DNA of 39,195 bases, taken from the NCBI RefSeq assembly GCF_000701825.1, contig NZ_JNJY01000005.1, forward strand, positions 18,814-58,008, in the 5' to 3' direction. The translations under genes were made by a program, and so were the position numbers. This document shows positions 38,582-39,195 of the stretch, in pieces. The notes beneath the pieces are model-generated. The model did not search any database. It worked only from the letters and a program-made list of their open reading frames with translations, and was not told where the DNA came from. Source of the stretch: Mycoplasma collis ATCC 35278. Lineage in GTDB: Bacteria > Bacillota_I > Bacilli_A > Mycoplasmatales > Metamycoplasmataceae. Every line of letters begins with the position of its first letter. Positions within the stretch are counted from its first letter, which is position 1.

Positions 38582-39195
38582 TTAAATTATTAATTTTAAT
38601 AATTTTTGTTCTGTATTTTCAATTAAAAATTTTATTTTTTTTATTTGTTTTGGAATTTCTAATATAAAGTTTTGCAATTTTAATGGAGGTAAAAATATAT
38701 CTATTTCTTTTAAAATTTCTTTACTTAAAAAACCCTGAGCAGAACCTTTAGAAATTTTGTTTAAATCTTTTAATAAAAGAACATTAAATAAATATTTTTC
38801 TTTAGTTAAAATATCATTTTTGTTTTTTAAAACAAAACAGTTATTTGTTACTGAAAATTTTTCATCAACATATTTTACGGTTCCAGCGTATTTTCCATGA
38901 CTTGAAATCAAAATATATTTACCTTCAAAATCAAATGTTTTTAAAAAACCAAAAATTCCATTATTTTGTGTTTTAGAAGAATAAACTGGATATTTACCAT
39001 AATTTTCATTTAAATTTTTAATGGTAATATTTTTTCCTGTTTCAATATTAACTAAATCTTTTAATTTAAATTTTGCTTTATTTAATGAGTGAAAATTTAT
39101 TAAATTCATTATTTTTATATTAAATAAATTTTGTTTTTCAAGAATCTTGGTTAGATTATTTTTAATTTTTTCTAGTGGATCAATAATATCTATTA
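38582..39195 (-). CDS. hsdS: Type I restriction-modification specificity subunit HsdS, 3' part
   Basis: HsdS sets the DNA target of a type I restriction-modification complex. About 203 residues are in the window, and the coding frame continues to the edge without a start. The part visible begins in the central conserved helix (IDIIDPLEKIKNNLTKILEK). It then shows a target-recognition domain opening FKLKDLVNIETGKNI and GKYPVYSSKTQNNGIFGFL, with ILISSHGKYAGTVKYV and FSVTNNCFVL, then the second conserved helix (IDIFLPPLKLQNFI..IPKQIKKIKFLIENTEQKLL). So this is the second TRD plus C-terminal helix; the first half and any hsdM/hsdR lie to the right. ATG 39109 is internal, not the start. Confidence 0.88.
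   Translation of the reverse strand, partial: IDIIDPLEKIKNNLTKILEKQNLFNIKIMNLINFHSLNKAKFKLKDLVNIETGKNITIKNLNENYGKYPVYSSKTQNNGIFGFLKTFDFEGKYILISSHGKYAGTVKYVDEKFSVTNNCFVLKNKNDILTKEKYLFNVLLLKDLNKISKGSAQGFLSKEILKEIDIFLPPLKLQNFILEIPKQIKKIKFLIENTEQKLLKLII

Noticed and set aside
1-39195. tRNA, rRNA, CRISPR arrays, insertion sequences, replication origin
   Set aside because: No cloverleaf-like G/C-rich stretch, no spaced repeats, no transposase frame and no DnaA-box cluster were seen in either strand by reading.

Overview
This window comes from a mollicute (Mycoplasma sensu lato). The sequence is extremely A+T rich, and TGA must be read as tryptophan. TGA falls on conserved Trp positions, for example codon 10 of tpiA (GN-W-K) and inside trpS, thrS, era, smc and ptsG. 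With that code many apparently broken frames join into full-length genes. Other mollicute signs are many Cys-anchored lipoproteins and very short or overlapping gene junctions. The species cannot be fixed from this sequence alone; lipoprotein and membrane-protein content resembles the hominis/fermentans/pulmonis side of the group.

Layout, left to right. (1) 1-7665, plus strand: two paralogous surface lipoproteins, each behind a promoter carrying a 15-16 A homopolymer, resembling the phase-variable Vlp promoters of M. hyorhinis. Then an apparent operon of a P68/solute-binding-like lipoprotein, a PD-(D/E)XK nuclease and a DUF2779 DEDD-type exonuclease. (2) 7669-10089: ung (minus), divergent from ybeY-cdd-era, probably sharing one bidirectional -10 element. 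(3) 10306-11437, minus: a broken restriction-modification locus, a C5 methyltransferase with an internal TAA and a 39-residue stub of its probable endonuclease. (4) msrA, then three paralogous surface proteins (12477-17312, minus) with a shared C-terminal module. (5) pepP and rpmG, a PTS EIICBA transporter, an M23/LytM-like lipoprotein and a divergent multipass membrane protein, all minus. The last pair has an (AT)9 repeat inside its promoter. (6) 25425-27116, a decaying segment: an M.SssI-like cytosine methyltransferase frameshifted at an (AG)10 repeat and lacking its C-terminus, meeting tail to tail a frameshifted and truncated ABC sugar permease. (7) A tightly overlapping minus-strand housekeeping operon asp23-fakA-plsX-rnc-smc. 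(8) A plus-strand operon trpS-thrS-(membrane protein)-tpiA followed by a YneF-like protein. (9) The 3' half of a type I hsdS gene running off the right edge.

Two themes stand out. Simple-sequence repeats sit where slippage would switch gene state: poly(A) in two lipoprotein promoters, (AT)9 in a promoter spacer, and (AG)10 inside a methyltransferase. DNA-modification genes are also prominent: two of the three loci are broken as sequenced, and the third is cut by the window edge. Elsewhere the layout is compact, with terminators mostly visible as A/T-rich hairpins.
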